From contig NZ_JALNMH010000003.1 of the NCBI RefSeq assembly GCF_023156535.1, forward strand, positions 248,001 through 312,000: a stretch of 64,000 bases of DNA, written 5' to 3'. The first letter of the stretch is position 1, and every line of letters starts with the position of its first letter. Made by a program: the position numbers and the translations under genes. Below, piece by piece: positions 47,012 through 56,066 of the stretch. The notes beneath the pieces were generated by a model. That model did no database searches and was not told where the DNA came from. It saw only the letters and a list, made by a program, of their open reading frames with translations. Source of the stretch: Pseudomarimonas salicorniae (GTDB lineage Bacteria; Pseudomonadota; Gammaproteobacteria; Xanthomonadales; Xanthomonadaceae).

Positions 47012-47494
47012 TCAGTGCTGGTGGCCGCCCGGACCGTGGATATGGCCGTGAGCGATCTCCTCCTCGCTGGCCTCGCGCACCTCGACCACCTCGATGGCGA
47101 AGTTCAGGTTCTGGCCGGCCAGCGGATGGTTGCCATCGACGGTCACCTGGTCATCGCTGACCTCGGTCACGGTCACCGACATCACGCCCTGCGGGCCGCG
47201 GGCCTGGAACTGCATGCCGACCTCGATGCTGTCGACGCCCTGGAAGGCCGAGCGCGGCACGGCCTGGATCATGCCCTCGTGGCGCTCCCCATACCCCTCG
47301 GACGGCTCGACCTTGACCTCGAAGCGCTCGCCGGGCTTGCGACCAGCCATGGCGTTCTCGAGGCCGGGAACGATGGTGCCGGAACCATGCAGGTAGGCCA
47401 GCGGCTCGCGACCGCTGGAGGTGTCGATGACCTCGCCGGCGTCGTTGGTCAGCGTGTAGTGGAAGGAAACAGCGGTATTCTCGGCGATCTGCAT
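47012..47494 (-). CDS. slyD: FKBP-type peptidyl-prolyl isomerase SlyD
   Basis: A 160-residue SlyD-type FKBP isomerase and chaperone. ENTAVSFHYTLTNDAGEVIDTS, GREPLAYLHGSGTIVPGLENAMAGRKPGERFEV, the inserted-in-flap domain (PSEGYGERHEGMIQAVPRSAF), then NHPLAGQNLNFAIEVVEVREAS complete the fold. The His-rich end HGHIHGPGGHQH is a short metal-binding tail, as expected for SlyD and relevant to nickel handling. The ATG at 47494 gives the normal start MQIAENTAV. Confidence 0.92.
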   Translation of the reverse strand: MQIAENTAVSFHYTLTNDAGEVIDTSSGREPLAYLHGSGTIVPGLENAMAGRKPGERFEVKVEPSEGYGERHEGMIQAVPRSAFQGVDSIEVGMQFQARGPQGVMSVTVTEVSDDQVTVDGNHPLAGQNLNFAIEVVEVREASEEEIAHGHIHGPGGHQH

Positions 47495-47605
47495 GGGGTG
47501 CCCTCGATATCGAAACGGTTCCGCCCGCGGCGGATGACCGACCACCGTAGTGCATCCACGGGGCTCTGGCAAACAGCGGAATCGGACTGGATGCCCGGGC
47601 TCTGC

Positions 47606-47611
47606 TAGAAT
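47606..47611 (+). promoter_or_regulatory. Possible -10 element of the ALDH7 gene
   Basis: TAGAAT lies 55 bases before the ATG at 47666, in the divergent region with slyD. No clear -35. Confidence 0.3.
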
Positions 47612-47665
47612 TCCGGGTCTTTTTTCCGGCCGGCGGCCCCGCCCCGGCCCAGCACGGGAGAGCCC

Positions 47666-49201
47666 ATGGCGCACGCAGACCTGCTCAAGTCACTCGGACT
47701 TGGCGAGTTCAATTCCGGAACGTACCTCGGCAACGGCGAGTGGTCCAAGACCACCGACGCCGGCCTGATCGAGGCCAACAACCCCAGCTCCAACGAGGTC
47801 ATCGCCAAGGTCCACGCCAGCAGCGAGGCCGACTACGAGCGGATGATGGAGCGCGCCCTGGCCGCGCAGGTCGCCTGGCGCAACCTGCCCGCGCCGCGCC
47901 GCGGCGAGGCCGTGCGCCTGTGTGGCGACGCCCTGCGCCGGCACAAGGATGCGCTCGGCACCCTGGTCAGCCTCGAGATGGGCAAGATCAAGCCCGAGGG
48001 CGACGGCGAGGTGCAGGAGATGATCGACATCGCCGACTTCGCGGTCGGCCAGTCGCGCATGCTCTACGGCCTGACCATGCATTCCGAACGCCCGGGCCAC
48101 CGCATGTACGAGCAGTGGCACCCGATCGGCCTTGTGGGAATCATCAGCGCCTTCAATTTCCCGGTCGCGGTCTGGGCCTGGAACGCGTTCATCGCAGCGG
48201 TCTGTGGTGATGTCTCGATCTGGAAGCCCTCGCCGAAGACGCCGCTGACCGCCATCGCCTCGATGAAGATCTGCAACGAGGCCCTGCGCGAGGCCGGCTT
48301 CCCGGACATCTTCTTCCTGTTCAACGACGCCGGCACCGAGCTGGCCGCGCGCTTCGTCGACGACACCCGCATTCCGCTGATCAGCTTCACCGGCTCGACC
48401 CGGGTCGGCCGCCAGGTCGGTGTGCAGGTCGCCAAGCGCATGGGTCGCTCCCTGCTGGAGCTGGGCGGCAACAACGCGATCATCGTCGACCAGACCGCCG
48501 ACCTGAAGCTGGCCATTCCGGCCATCGTCTTCGGCGCCGTCGGCACCGCGGGCCAGCGCTGCACCACCACGCGCCGCCTGTTCGTGCACAGCTCGATGCA
48601 TGACGAGCTGGTGGAGAAGCTGGTGGCCGCCTACCAGCAGGTCGAGAAGCGCATCGGCGACCCGACCGACCCGGCCACCCTGATGGGACCGCTGACCGAC
48701 CAGGCCTCGGTGCAGCGCTATCTGGCCGCGATCGAGAGCGCCAAGAAGGCCGGCGGTACCCTGCGCACCGGCGGCAAGGTGCTCGACCGCCCGGGCAACT
48801 TCGTCACCCCGGCGATCATTACCGGGGTCGGCAACGACTGTGAAGCCGTGCAGACGGAAACTTTCGCGCCGATTCTGTATGTTATGCCCTTCGAGGAACT
48901 GGACGAGGCCATTGCGATGCAGAACGCAGTCCCGCAGGGCCTGTCCTCGGCGATCTTCACCCTGAACGTTCGCCATGCCGAGCAGTTCCTATCGGCCTCC
49001 GGATCCGATTGCGGCATTGCCAACGTCAACATCGGCACCTCGGGCGCCGAGATCGGTGGCGCCTTCGGTGGTGAGAAGGAGACCGGCGGCGGCCGTGAGT
49101 CGGGCTCGGACGCCTGGAAGGCCTACATGCGCCGCCAGACCAACACCATCAACTACACCGACGCGCTGCCGCTGGCCCAGGGCATCAAGTTCGACTTCTA
49201 G
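47666..49201 (+). CDS. ALDH7-type aldehyde dehydrogenase (alpha-aminoadipic semialdehyde dehydrogenase-like)
   Basis: A 511-residue NAD-dependent aldehyde dehydrogenase. Features: [17 protein letters not shown], catalytic Glu in [12 protein letters not shown], catalytic Cys in [16 protein letters not shown], and the ALDH7 end [34 protein letters not shown]. The last stretch is diagnostic for the antiquitin/AmaB group, which oxidises alpha-aminoadipic semialdehyde (lysine breakdown) and betaine-like aldehydes. AGGGAGAG-type sequence precedes the ATG. The DUF4190 gene follows after 8 bases. Confidence 0.9.
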   Translation: MAHADLLKSLGLGEFNSGTYLGNGEWSKTTDAGLIEANNPSSNEVIAKVHASSEADYERMMERALAAQVAWRNLPAPRRGEAVRLCGDALRRHKDALGTLVSLEMGKIKPEGDGEVQEMIDIADFAVGQSRMLYGLTMHSERPGHRMYEQWHPIGLVGIISAFNFPVAVWAWNAFIAAVCGDVSIWKPSPKTPLTAIASMKICNEALREAGFPDIFFLFNDAGTELAARFVDDTRIPLISFTGSTRVGRQVGVQVAKRMGRSLLELGGNNAIIVDQTADLKLAIPAIVFGAVGTAGQRCTTTRRLFVHSSMHDELVEKLVAAYQQVEKRIGDPTDPATLMGPLTDQASVQRYLAAIESAKKAGGTLRTGGKVLDRPGNFVTPAIITGVGNDCEAVQTETFAPILYVMPFEELDEAIAMQNAVPQGLSSAIFTLNVRHAEQFLSASGSDCGIANVNIGTSGAEIGGAFGGEKETGGGRESGSDAWKAYMRRQTNTINYTDALPLAQGIKFDF

Positions 49202-49209
49202 GAATCGCC

Positions 49210-49491
49210 ATGAACGCCACCCAGCGCACCAGCACCGCGGCCATCATCAGCCTTGTCTTCGGCATCGTGTCGTGGATCGCGCTGCCGCTGCTGGGCGCGC
49301 TGGTGGCCATCGTCGCGGGCCACATGGCCCGCGCCGAGATCCGCAGGGAACGGATCGACGGCGACAACCTGGCCCTGATCGGCCTGGTGCTGGGCTATCT
49401 CAACATCGGGCTGACCATCCTCCTCTTCCTTGCCGTGGTCTTCGGCGTGCTCAGCCTCGGGGTGCTGGCAGCGCTGGGCGGAGCCGGCTGA
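49210..49491 (+). CDS. DUF4190 domain small membrane protein
   Basis: A 93-residue protein with two membrane helices (about 10-36 and 57-88) and the DUF4190 pattern AAIISLVFGIVSWIALPLLGALVAIVAGHMARAEIRRE...LALIGLVLGYLNI. The function is unknown. It starts 8 bases after the ALDH7 stop and ends 15 bases before pyrD. Confidence 0.85.
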   Translation: MNATQRTSTAAIISLVFGIVSWIALPLLGALVAIVAGHMARAEIRRERIDGDNLALIGLVLGYLNIGLTILLFLAVVFGVLSLGVLAALGGAG

Positions 49492-49506
49492 GATCACAGA
49501 CACCCC

Positions 49507-50547
49507 GTGTATCCCCTCTTCCGACCCTTCCTCTTCTCGCTCGATCCCGAGCGTGCCCATGCGCTTGGCCTGAAGGCCATCGACACCGCCTGGCGCCTCG
49601 GCCTGCGGCCCCTGGTCGCCCTTCAGCCCAGGCCGCTCAAGACCAAGGCGTTCGGACTCGAGTTCCCGAACCCCGTCGGCCTCGCCGCGGGTATGGACAA
49701 GAACGGCGAGTACATCGACGCCCTGGCCGCGCTCGGCTTCGGCTTCATCGAGATCGGCACGACCACGCCGCGCCCGCAGGAGGGCAATCCGAAGCCGCGC
49801 ATGTTCCGCCTGCCGCGCGCCCAGGGCGTGATCAACCGGCTCGGTTTCAACAACGCCGGCGTCGACGCGCTGGTGCGCAATGTGGAGGCAAGCCGCTTCA
49901 CCGGCATCCTCGGCATCAACATCGGCAAGAACCGGGACACCAGCAACCAGAACGCAGTCAACGACTACCTCTACTGCCTGCAGAAGGTCTACCCGCTGGC
50001 GAGCTACGTCACCATCAACATCTCCAGCCCCAACACCCAGGGGCTGCGTGACCTCCAGGGCGAGGACGCGCTGCGACGGCTTCTCGGCCGCCTGCGCGAC
50101 GCTCAGGAGACGCTCGGCTCGCGCACCGGCACGCGCAAGCCGATGCTGGTGAAGATCGCACCCGATCTCGACGACGGCGCCATCGACAACATCGCCAAGG
50201 TATTGACCGAGGCGAAGGTCGACGGGGTCATCGCCACCAACACCACGGTGAGCCGAACCGAGGTCGAAGGCCAGCCACACGCCAGCGAGGAAGGCGGGCT
50301 ATCCGGCAAGCCGCTCTACGGCCACAGCACCTACGTGCTGCGTCGCCTGCGCGCGCACCTGCCGAAGTCGATGCCGGTGATAGGCGTCGGCGGCATCCTG
50401 AGCGGTGCCGACGCGGCCGGAAAGATTGCCGCGGGAGCAACCCTGGTGCAGATGTATACCGGCCTGATCTACCGCGGCCCGGACCTGGTCCGCGAGTCCG
50501 TCGATGCCATCCGCCGCCGCCGCGAGGCGCCCAGCAGCACCGGGTGA
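49507..50547 (+). CDS. pyrD: Dihydroorotate dehydrogenase (quinone), class 2
   Basis: A 346-residue membrane-associated flavoenzyme of pyrimidine synthesis, using quinone. The N-terminal helical extension of class 2 ([24 protein letters not shown]) is present. Then [54 protein letters not shown] with the catalytic Ser, [14 protein letters not shown] and [10 protein letters not shown], and the FMN phosphate site [33 protein letters not shown]. The GTG at 49507 is the start. Confidence 0.95.
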   Translation: MYPLFRPFLFSLDPERAHALGLKAIDTAWRLGLRPLVALQPRPLKTKAFGLEFPNPVGLAAGMDKNGEYIDALAALGFGFIEIGTTTPRPQEGNPKPRMFRLPRAQGVINRLGFNNAGVDALVRNVEASRFTGILGINIGKNRDTSNQNAVNDYLYCLQKVYPLASYVTINISSPNTQGLRDLQGEDALRRLLGRLRDAQETLGSRTGTRKPMLVKIAPDLDDGAIDNIAKVLTEAKVDGVIATNTTVSRTEVEGQPHASEEGGLSGKPLYGHSTYVLRRLRAHLPKSMPVIGVGGILSGADAAGKIAAGATLVQMYTGLIYRGPDLVRESVDAIRRRREAPSSTG

Positions 50548-50605
50548 CCCTCGTCGCCCTGGCCCGCCTCCGAAGCGCGGCGCCCTTGAACCTACAGATT
50601 CACTG

Positions 50606-51670
50606 ATGCAGCCGCCGATGGATTCCCTGCCCGAGATGAGCGGCTACCTGCTCCGCGAGAATGCCCCGCTTCAGGCGCGCAACACCTTCGGCGTGCCGGC
50701 CACCGCCGACCTGCTCGCCGAGGTGCGCAGCCTGGAAGGCCTGCAGCAGCTGCTCGATGCGCCCTTCGTGCAGGGCCTGCCGATGCTGGTGCTCGGCGAG
50801 GGCAGCAACCTGCTGCTGGTCGGCCGGGTGCCGGGCCTGGTGCTGAGCCTTGGATTGCCCGGGCTGAAGGTGATCGACGAGGACGCCGGACGCGTTCGCG
50901 TGCTGGCCGAGGCCGGCGAGCGCTGGGACGACCTGGTCCGATGGAGCGTCGGCCGGGGCCTGCACGGCCTGGAGAACATGGCCCTGATCCCGGGTTCGGT
51001 GGGCGCCTGCCCGATCCAGAACATCGGTGCCTACGGGGCCGATGTCTCGCAGACACTGGCCTGGGTCGAGGCCTGGGACCTCGATACCCGGCGACTGCGC
51101 CGACTCGACCGGACCGAGTGCGCCTTCGGCTATCGCGACTCGCGGTTCAAGCGCGAATCCGGACGCTGGATCATCCTGCGCGTTGCCTTCGACCTGCAGC
51201 GCGAGGCGCCGCTGCGCCTCGACTATCCCGGCGTGCGGGAAGAGCTGGCGGTGATCGGCGTCGATCCGCCGCGACCGCTGCACGTGGCCGAGGCCATCTC
51301 GCGCATCCGCGCGCGCAAGCTGCCCCTGCCCGCCCTGCTCGGCAACGCCGGCAGCTTCTTCAAGAATCCCGAGATCCCCGGCGCGCGGATCGAGGCGATG
51401 CTGGAGCGGCATCCCGGCATGCCGAACTGGCCGGCCGCCGAGGGCCAGGTCAAGCTATCCGCTGGCTGGCTGATCGAGCAGGCCGGCTGGCGCGGATTCC
51501 GAGAGGGCGATGCCGGGGTCGCCGAGCAGCACGCCCTGGTCCTGGTCAACCACGGCCGCGCCGATGGCGCGCAGATCCTCGAGCTCGCCCGGCGCATCGC
51601 GGCCTCGGTGCGCGAGCGCTTCGGGGTCGATCTCGAGCCCGAGCCACGCCTGGTGGGCGCCAGCTGGTGA
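50606..51670 (+). CDS. murB: UDP-N-acetylenolpyruvoylglucosamine reductase
   Basis: A 354-residue FAD enzyme making UDP-MurNAc for peptidoglycan. ARNTFGVPATADLL, LVLGEGSNLLLV, the FAD-binding ENMALIPGSVGACPIQNIGAYG, the type I loop CAFGYRDSRFK, proton donor Ser in LLGNAGSFFKNPEI and Glu in LEPEPRLVG are visible. The start could be the ATG at 50606, 50618 or 50636; none has a strong ribosome site. The stop overlaps the transporter start (GTGA). Confidence 0.94.
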   Translation: MQPPMDSLPEMSGYLLRENAPLQARNTFGVPATADLLAEVRSLEGLQQLLDAPFVQGLPMLVLGEGSNLLLVGRVPGLVLSLGLPGLKVIDEDAGRVRVLAEAGERWDDLVRWSVGRGLHGLENMALIPGSVGACPIQNIGAYGADVSQTLAWVEAWDLDTRRLRRLDRTECAFGYRDSRFKRESGRWIILRVAFDLQREAPLRLDYPGVREELAVIGVDPPRPLHVAEAISRIRARKLPLPALLGNAGSFFKNPEIPGARIEAMLERHPGMPNWPAAEGQVKLSAGWLIEQAGWRGFREGDAGVAEQHALVLVNHGRADGAQILELARRIAASVRERFGVDLEPEPRLVGASW

Positions 51671-52581
51671 ACCCGGCCGGGGAAGGCCAGCTACTGACCA
51701 CCCGGGCCGCCCTGCTGATGGTCGGAGCCGCCCTGCTGTTCGGAGCCATGGTGATTACCATCCGCCTGGCCTCCCACCACATGCATCCGTTCGAGGTGGC
51801 CTTCATGCGCAACCTGTTCGGCCTGCTGTTCGCCCTGCCCCTGCTGGCCCGGGCCGGCCTCGGCCTGCTCCGCACCGACAAGCTCTCGCTGTACTTCCTG
51901 CGCTGCGGCATCGGCATCGTCTCGATGCTGTGCGGCTTCTGGGCGATTGCCCACCTGCCGCTGGCCCAGGCCGTGGCGATCTCCTACTCGACGCCGATCT
52001 TCATCACGATCGGCGCGGTGCTGGTGCTTGGCGAGGTGGTCCGGGCGCGGCGCTGGACCGCAGTGGCGCTCGGCTTCATCGGCGTGATGGTCATCGTGCG
52101 TCCCGGCGCCGAGGGATTCAGCTACGCCAGCCTCGTTGCGCTCACCGCGGCGATTGCCAGCGGCATGGTGGCGATCAGCATCAAGATCCTCTCGCGCACC
52201 GAACCGGCCGACGCCATCGTCCTGTTCACCACCCTGATCTGGGTGCCGCTGTCTTTCGTCCCGGCCCTGTTCGTGTGGGTCTGGCCTTCACCCGCAGGCT
52301 GGATGTGGGGGGCCCTGTCGGGTCTGTTCGGCACCGCCGCCCACTGGTTCTGGACCCGCGCGCTGCGCGCGGGCGACGCCTCCGCACTGACCCCGATCAG
52401 CTTTCTGCAGCTGCCGGTGGTGGCGGTGCTGGCCTGGTGGCTGTTCGCCGAAACGCCCGACGTGTTCACCCTGGCGGGGTCGGCGGTGATCTTCATCAGC
52501 ACCGCCTATATCGCAAGGCGCGAGGCCGTTCTCGCCAAACGCGCCCTGCACGCCGCCCAGGCGCCGACGCCCCCGCGGTAG
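51667..52581 (+). CDS. EamA/DMT-family transporter
   Basis: A 304-residue inner-membrane protein with about ten transmembrane helices in two five-helix halves. First half: ALLMVGAALLFGAMVITIRLAS, then PFEVAFMRNLFGLLFALPLL, IAHLPLAQAVAISYSTPIFITIGAVLVLGE. Second half: SGMVAISIKILSRTEPADAIVLF and FGTAAHWFWTRALRAGDASAL. This is the drug/metabolite exporter fold; the substrate is not readable. The GTG overlaps the murB stop. Confidence 0.9.
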   Translation: MNPAGEGQLLTTRAALLMVGAALLFGAMVITIRLASHHMHPFEVAFMRNLFGLLFALPLLARAGLGLLRTDKLSLYFLRCGIGIVSMLCGFWAIAHLPLAQAVAISYSTPIFITIGAVLVLGEVVRARRWTAVALGFIGVMVIVRPGAEGFSYASLVALTAAIASGMVAISIKILSRTEPADAIVLFTTLIWVPLSFVPALFVWVWPSPAGWMWGALSGLFGTAAHWFWTRALRAGDASALTPISFLQLPVVAVLAWWLFAETPDVFTLAGSAVIFISTAYIARREAVLAKRALHAAQAPTPPR

Positions 52582-52620
52582 GCGCGGCGCGAGGTCTGCT
52601 TCGGGCGCGAACCGGACATT

Positions 52621-52943
52621 CATAGGGTGCGGCTTGCCGCACCGGGCGTACCGTCCGAACGCCCATATCTGTGCGCCAAGGCACCCCCTATAGGCCTTCG
52701 CCGACCCCCAACGGTGCCCGACTGTGGGAGTGCCCTTGGGCGCGACCGCGGCGCTACAGATTCACCTCAGACCGCGGCCAGAGCGGAACCCCGCGGTCGC
52801 GCCCAAGGGCACTCCCACAATTTGACTGCGGCAAGGCCTGCTTTGCGGCGCAAACCGGACCTTGCAGCACCGTTGCGTGTAGGAGCAAGCTTGCTGGCGA
52901 TCGTCCCGTCCGGGGCGCCTATCGCCAGCAAGCTGGCTCCTAC
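52621..52943 (-). repeat. Composite palindrome cassette, copy F (reverse: R3-R2-R1)
   Basis: R3 52621-52692, R2 52724-52818, R1 52879-52943: the same cassette as copies A, D and E in opposite orientation, between the EamA gene and convergent ispG. It occupies nearly all of the 420-base gap 52582-53001. Confidence 0.85.
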
Positions 52944-53001
52944 ATTTGGGATCTGCGGAAGGTCTGCTTTGCGCCCTATCCGGCCTCCGCCACGCCTCTG
53001 C

Positions 53002-54252
53002 TCAGGCAGCGTCGGAGCGGCCGAAGCGGCGTTCGACGTAGTCGTCGATGATCTGCACGAACTCGCGGGCGATGTGCTCACCGCGCAGGGTCATGGCCTT
53101 GCTGCCGTCGATGAACACCGGGGCGGCCGGCGCTTCGCCGGTGCCGGGCAGGGAGATGCCGATGTTGGCGTGCTTGCTTTCACCCGGGCCATTGACCACG
53201 CAGCCCATCACGGCGAGCGTCAGGCTCTCGGCGCCGGGGTGCGAGATGCGCCAGGTCGGCATGCGCGCGCGAACGTGCTCCTGGACGGTCTGCGCCAGCT
53301 CCTGAAAGAAGCTGCTGGTGGTGCGGCCGCAGCCGGGACAGGCGGTGACCATCGGGGTGAAGGCGCGCAGGCCCATGGTCTGCAGCAGCTCCTGGGCGAC
53401 GATGACCTCCTGGGTGCGCGATGCGCCGGGTTCCGGGGTCAGCGAGATGCGGATCGTGTCGCCGATCCCTTCCTGCAGCAGGACCGCCAGCGCCGCGGCC
53501 GAGGCCACCATGCCCTTGCTGCCCATTCCCGCCTCGGTCAGTCCAAGGTGCAGGGCGCAGTCGCTGCGCCGGGCCAGCTCGCGGTAGACCGCGATCAGCT
53601 CCTGCACGCCGCTGACCTTGGCCGAAAGCACGATGCGCTCGGCCGGCAGGCCGATGTCCATCGCCTTGGCCGCGGAATCGACGGCCGAGCGGACCAGAGC
53701 CTCGCGCATCACCGCGCCAGCGTCCCAGGGTTCGGCACGGGCGGCGTTCTCATCCATCAGGGCCTGGGCGAGGCTCTGGTCAAGGGAGCCCCAGTTGACG
53801 CCGATTCGCACCGGTTTGTCCCAGCGCAGCGCGGTCTCGATCATGCTGGCGAACTGCAGATCCTTCTTCTTTCCGAAGCCCACGTTTCCCGGGTTGATCC
53901 GGTACTTGGCCAGCGCTTCGGCGCAGCCGGGCTCGTCGGCCAGAAGCTGGTGGCCGTTGTAGTGGAAGTCACCGATCAGCGGCACCGAGACGCCCATCAT
54001 GGCCAACCGGTCGCGGATCCGCGGCACGGCGGCGGCAGCCTCCCGCGTATTGACCGTGATCCGCACCAGCTCGGAACCGGCACGGGCCAGTTCGCTGATC
54101 TGCTTCGTGGTCGACTGCACATCGGCCGTGTCGGTATTGGTCATCGACTGGACCACGACCGGCGCACCGCCGCCCATGGTCACCCCGCCGATGCGGACCT
54201 GGCGCGTGCCGTGCCTGGGCTGGGTGCCGAGCGCAGAGGGTGTCGGGCTCAC
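53002..54252 (-). CDS. ispG: 4-hydroxy-3-methylbut-2-en-1-yl diphosphate synthase
   Basis: A 416-residue [4Fe-4S] enzyme of the MEP isoprenoid pathway. [32 protein letters not shown] at the start, then [59 protein letters not shown], the cluster cysteines in [20 protein letters not shown] and [25 protein letters not shown]. Length is usual for the proteobacterial type. The GTG at 54252 overlaps the upstream gene's stop (GTGA), so the two are coupled. Confidence 0.95.
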   Translation of the reverse strand: MSPTPSALGTQPRHGTRQVRIGGVTMGGGAPVVVQSMTNTDTADVQSTTKQISELARAGSELVRITVNTREAAAAVPRIRDRLAMMGVSVPLIGDFHYNGHQLLADEPGCAEALAKYRINPGNVGFGKKKDLQFASMIETALRWDKPVRIGVNWGSLDQSLAQALMDENAARAEPWDAGAVMREALVRSAVDSAAKAMDIGLPAERIVLSAKVSGVQELIAVYRELARRSDCALHLGLTEAGMGSKGMVASAAALAVLLQEGIGDTIRISLTPEPGASRTQEVIVAQELLQTMGLRAFTPMVTACPGCGRTTSSFFQELAQTVQEHVRARMPTWRISHPGAESLTLAVMGCVVNGPGESKHANIGISLPGTGEAPAAPVFIDGSKAMTLRGEHIAREFVQIIDDYVERRFGRSDAA

Positions 54253-55922
54253 GCCGCACCTCCGCTGCGCTGGGCGGTCAGGAGCACATAGTCGCCCGCA
54301 TTCTCGGCGACGGTGGGGGATTCGGCCATCTCTCGCATGCTCACCGGTTCGTCGAGGTCGCTCATGTCGGGCACGCGCAGCACCTCGATCTGCTGCGCAC
54401 CGGCCTCAATCGTGCCGGCGGCCGAGAAGTGCAGCGCACCGTTGGCCTCGCCGTGCACCGGCTGGTACTCGATACCGCGAAGCGGCAGCCGCCCCTCGCC
54501 GTCGAGCAAGCGCAGGGCGACCGGACGCACGCGACGCGAAAGGAGCTGGACGCCGGCATCGACGCAGCCGTCGGCGTCGTAGCGCAGCCAGCGGATCACC
54601 CCGAGCAGCCACTGCCGCTCTTCGCCTTCTTCCGGCACCGAAAGGCCGATCAGCTCGCCCACCCGCGCCTTGACGCCCTCCTCGGCTTCCCAGTGCAGGT
54701 GGTAGCCACCCAGACTCTGGTCGGCGACCACCGCGGACTGCAGCGGGATCCGGCCAGCGTCGACCGCGGCATGCGCCCAGACGGCGCGCTGCGGCGCCTT
54801 GCTGTCGGGCGCTGATTCCTCGCTGTCGCCTGCCTGCCGCAGAAAGGTATCGAAATCGACCAGGCCCGCCAGGTGGAAGTGCAGACCCGACAGGCCGATC
54901 GCCGTGTCGAGCTGGTGCTGGGCGGCCAGTCGGGTGTTGCGCCGGGACTGGCTGCGCCCCCAGCCGCCACGCAGGCGCGACAGCAACTCAGCCGGCATGG
55001 ACCTGGGCTTGCCATCGCTGCCCCGGATCTCCACCTGATCGCCTTGCGCCCCGGCGAGGGCGGCGTCGATCTGTTCGCGCAGCGTCGCGACGCTGATCCA
55101 GAGCCGGGCGGTGTCGTCATCCTCACGCTCGCTGGCGATGTAGCCCGGGCCGCGATCGCTGTCCAGCGGAACGGCCAGGTCATCCTCCTGCTCGCGCTTC
55201 TCGGTGATCGAAACATGACCCGCGAGCTGGGGACCGAGCTCGGCCAATTCGCCCTGCTCGCGCTGCGAGAAGCGATACGGATTGGACACTGCGATCAGGA
55301 GCGCATGAGCGTAGATCGATCTCGGGCTCAGCGCCTGTTTCGCGCCAGCGTCGTCGACCGCCTTGTCCTGCAGTCGCACCGACTGCGCGAACGCGTAGAG
55401 GCGATGCAGCTGCAGCCAGATTCCCGGTGGCGGCTGACGATAGACGAAGTACGCGTGGGCCAGGCAGCGCGCCGTGTGGAAGAGGGCACGTTCTAGGGCA
55501 AGCGCCACGTTTCCACCGCGCAGCAGCGGCACCTTGCCGGCCGGCGCGCAGTACTCGACCAGGGCAAGCCGGTATCCGAGGGCAGTCTCGTGTTCAATCA
55601 GCTGCAGCCGGTCGAACAGCCGCGCCTTCGGCGGCGGCAGCGGAATCGGGCTGCTCTGGCACTGTTTGAGCAGGGTCTGCATAACCTCGAGCAACATCGG
55701 CCGGAGGATTTCCATCACCGCCAGACGCTGGCCGCCATCGAGTCGCTGGCCGCGCAGGTTCACCAGCGCCTTCTCCAGCATGTCCCCGGTCACCGCCTGG
55801 TTGGCCCTCGGCAGCGCATTGACCCAGGCCGAGGCGCGTCGCGGATCGGCGGGGAAACTGTCCGCGCCGGGCGCCGAGCGCGGAGCAAGTCCGTCGAGGA
55901 GATCGCTGTATGGCTGGCTCAT
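54249..55922 (-). CDS. Hypothetical protein with PilZ-like C-terminal domain
   Basis: A 557-residue soluble protein. The long helical N-terminal part (to about residue 300: [40 protein letters not shown] and similar) has no domain I recognise. The C-terminal part (about 410-500) reads like a PilZ-type beta barrel: [53 protein letters not shown]. That resembles c-di-GMP receptors of the FimW sort, but the canonical RxxxR and D/NxSxxG ligands are not clear. The start ATG at 55922 is chosen over an in-frame GTG-type extension. It is translationally coupled to ispG and divergent from the electron-transfer cluster. Confidence 0.55.
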   Translation of the reverse strand: MSQPYSDLLDGLAPRSAPGADSFPADPRRASAWVNALPRANQAVTGDMLEKALVNLRGQRLDGGQRLAVMEILRPMLLEVMQTLLKQCQSSPIPLPPPKARLFDRLQLIEHETALGYRLALVEYCAPAGKVPLLRGGNVALALERALFHTARCLAHAYFVYRQPPPGIWLQLHRLYAFAQSVRLQDKAVDDAGAKQALSPRSIYAHALLIAVSNPYRFSQREQGELAELGPQLAGHVSITEKREQEDDLAVPLDSDRGPGYIASEREDDDTARLWISVATLREQIDAALAGAQGDQVEIRGSDGKPRSMPAELLSRLRGGWGRSQSRRNTRLAAQHQLDTAIGLSGLHFHLAGLVDFDTFLRQAGDSEESAPDSKAPQRAVWAHAAVDAGRIPLQSAVVADQSLGGYHLHWEAEEGVKARVGELIGLSVPEEGEERQWLLGVIRWLRYDADGCVDAGVQLLSRRVRPVALRLLDGEGRLPLRGIEYQPVHGEANGALHFSAAGTIEAGAQQIEVLRVPDMSDLDEPVSMREMAESPTVAENAGDYVLLTAQRSGGAA

Positions 55923-56066
55923 TGGGGGAAGTCCGGTAGCAACCCGCATAGCTTAAGCGTTGTGCGGTGAACAGCGTAATGCCGGCAGCCGCTTCGACCC
56001 CGCGGGTGAAATGCCCTTCGCTAGGCTGATATGATCGGGACGGGGCTCAGCGCTGGGGGGCGCAGC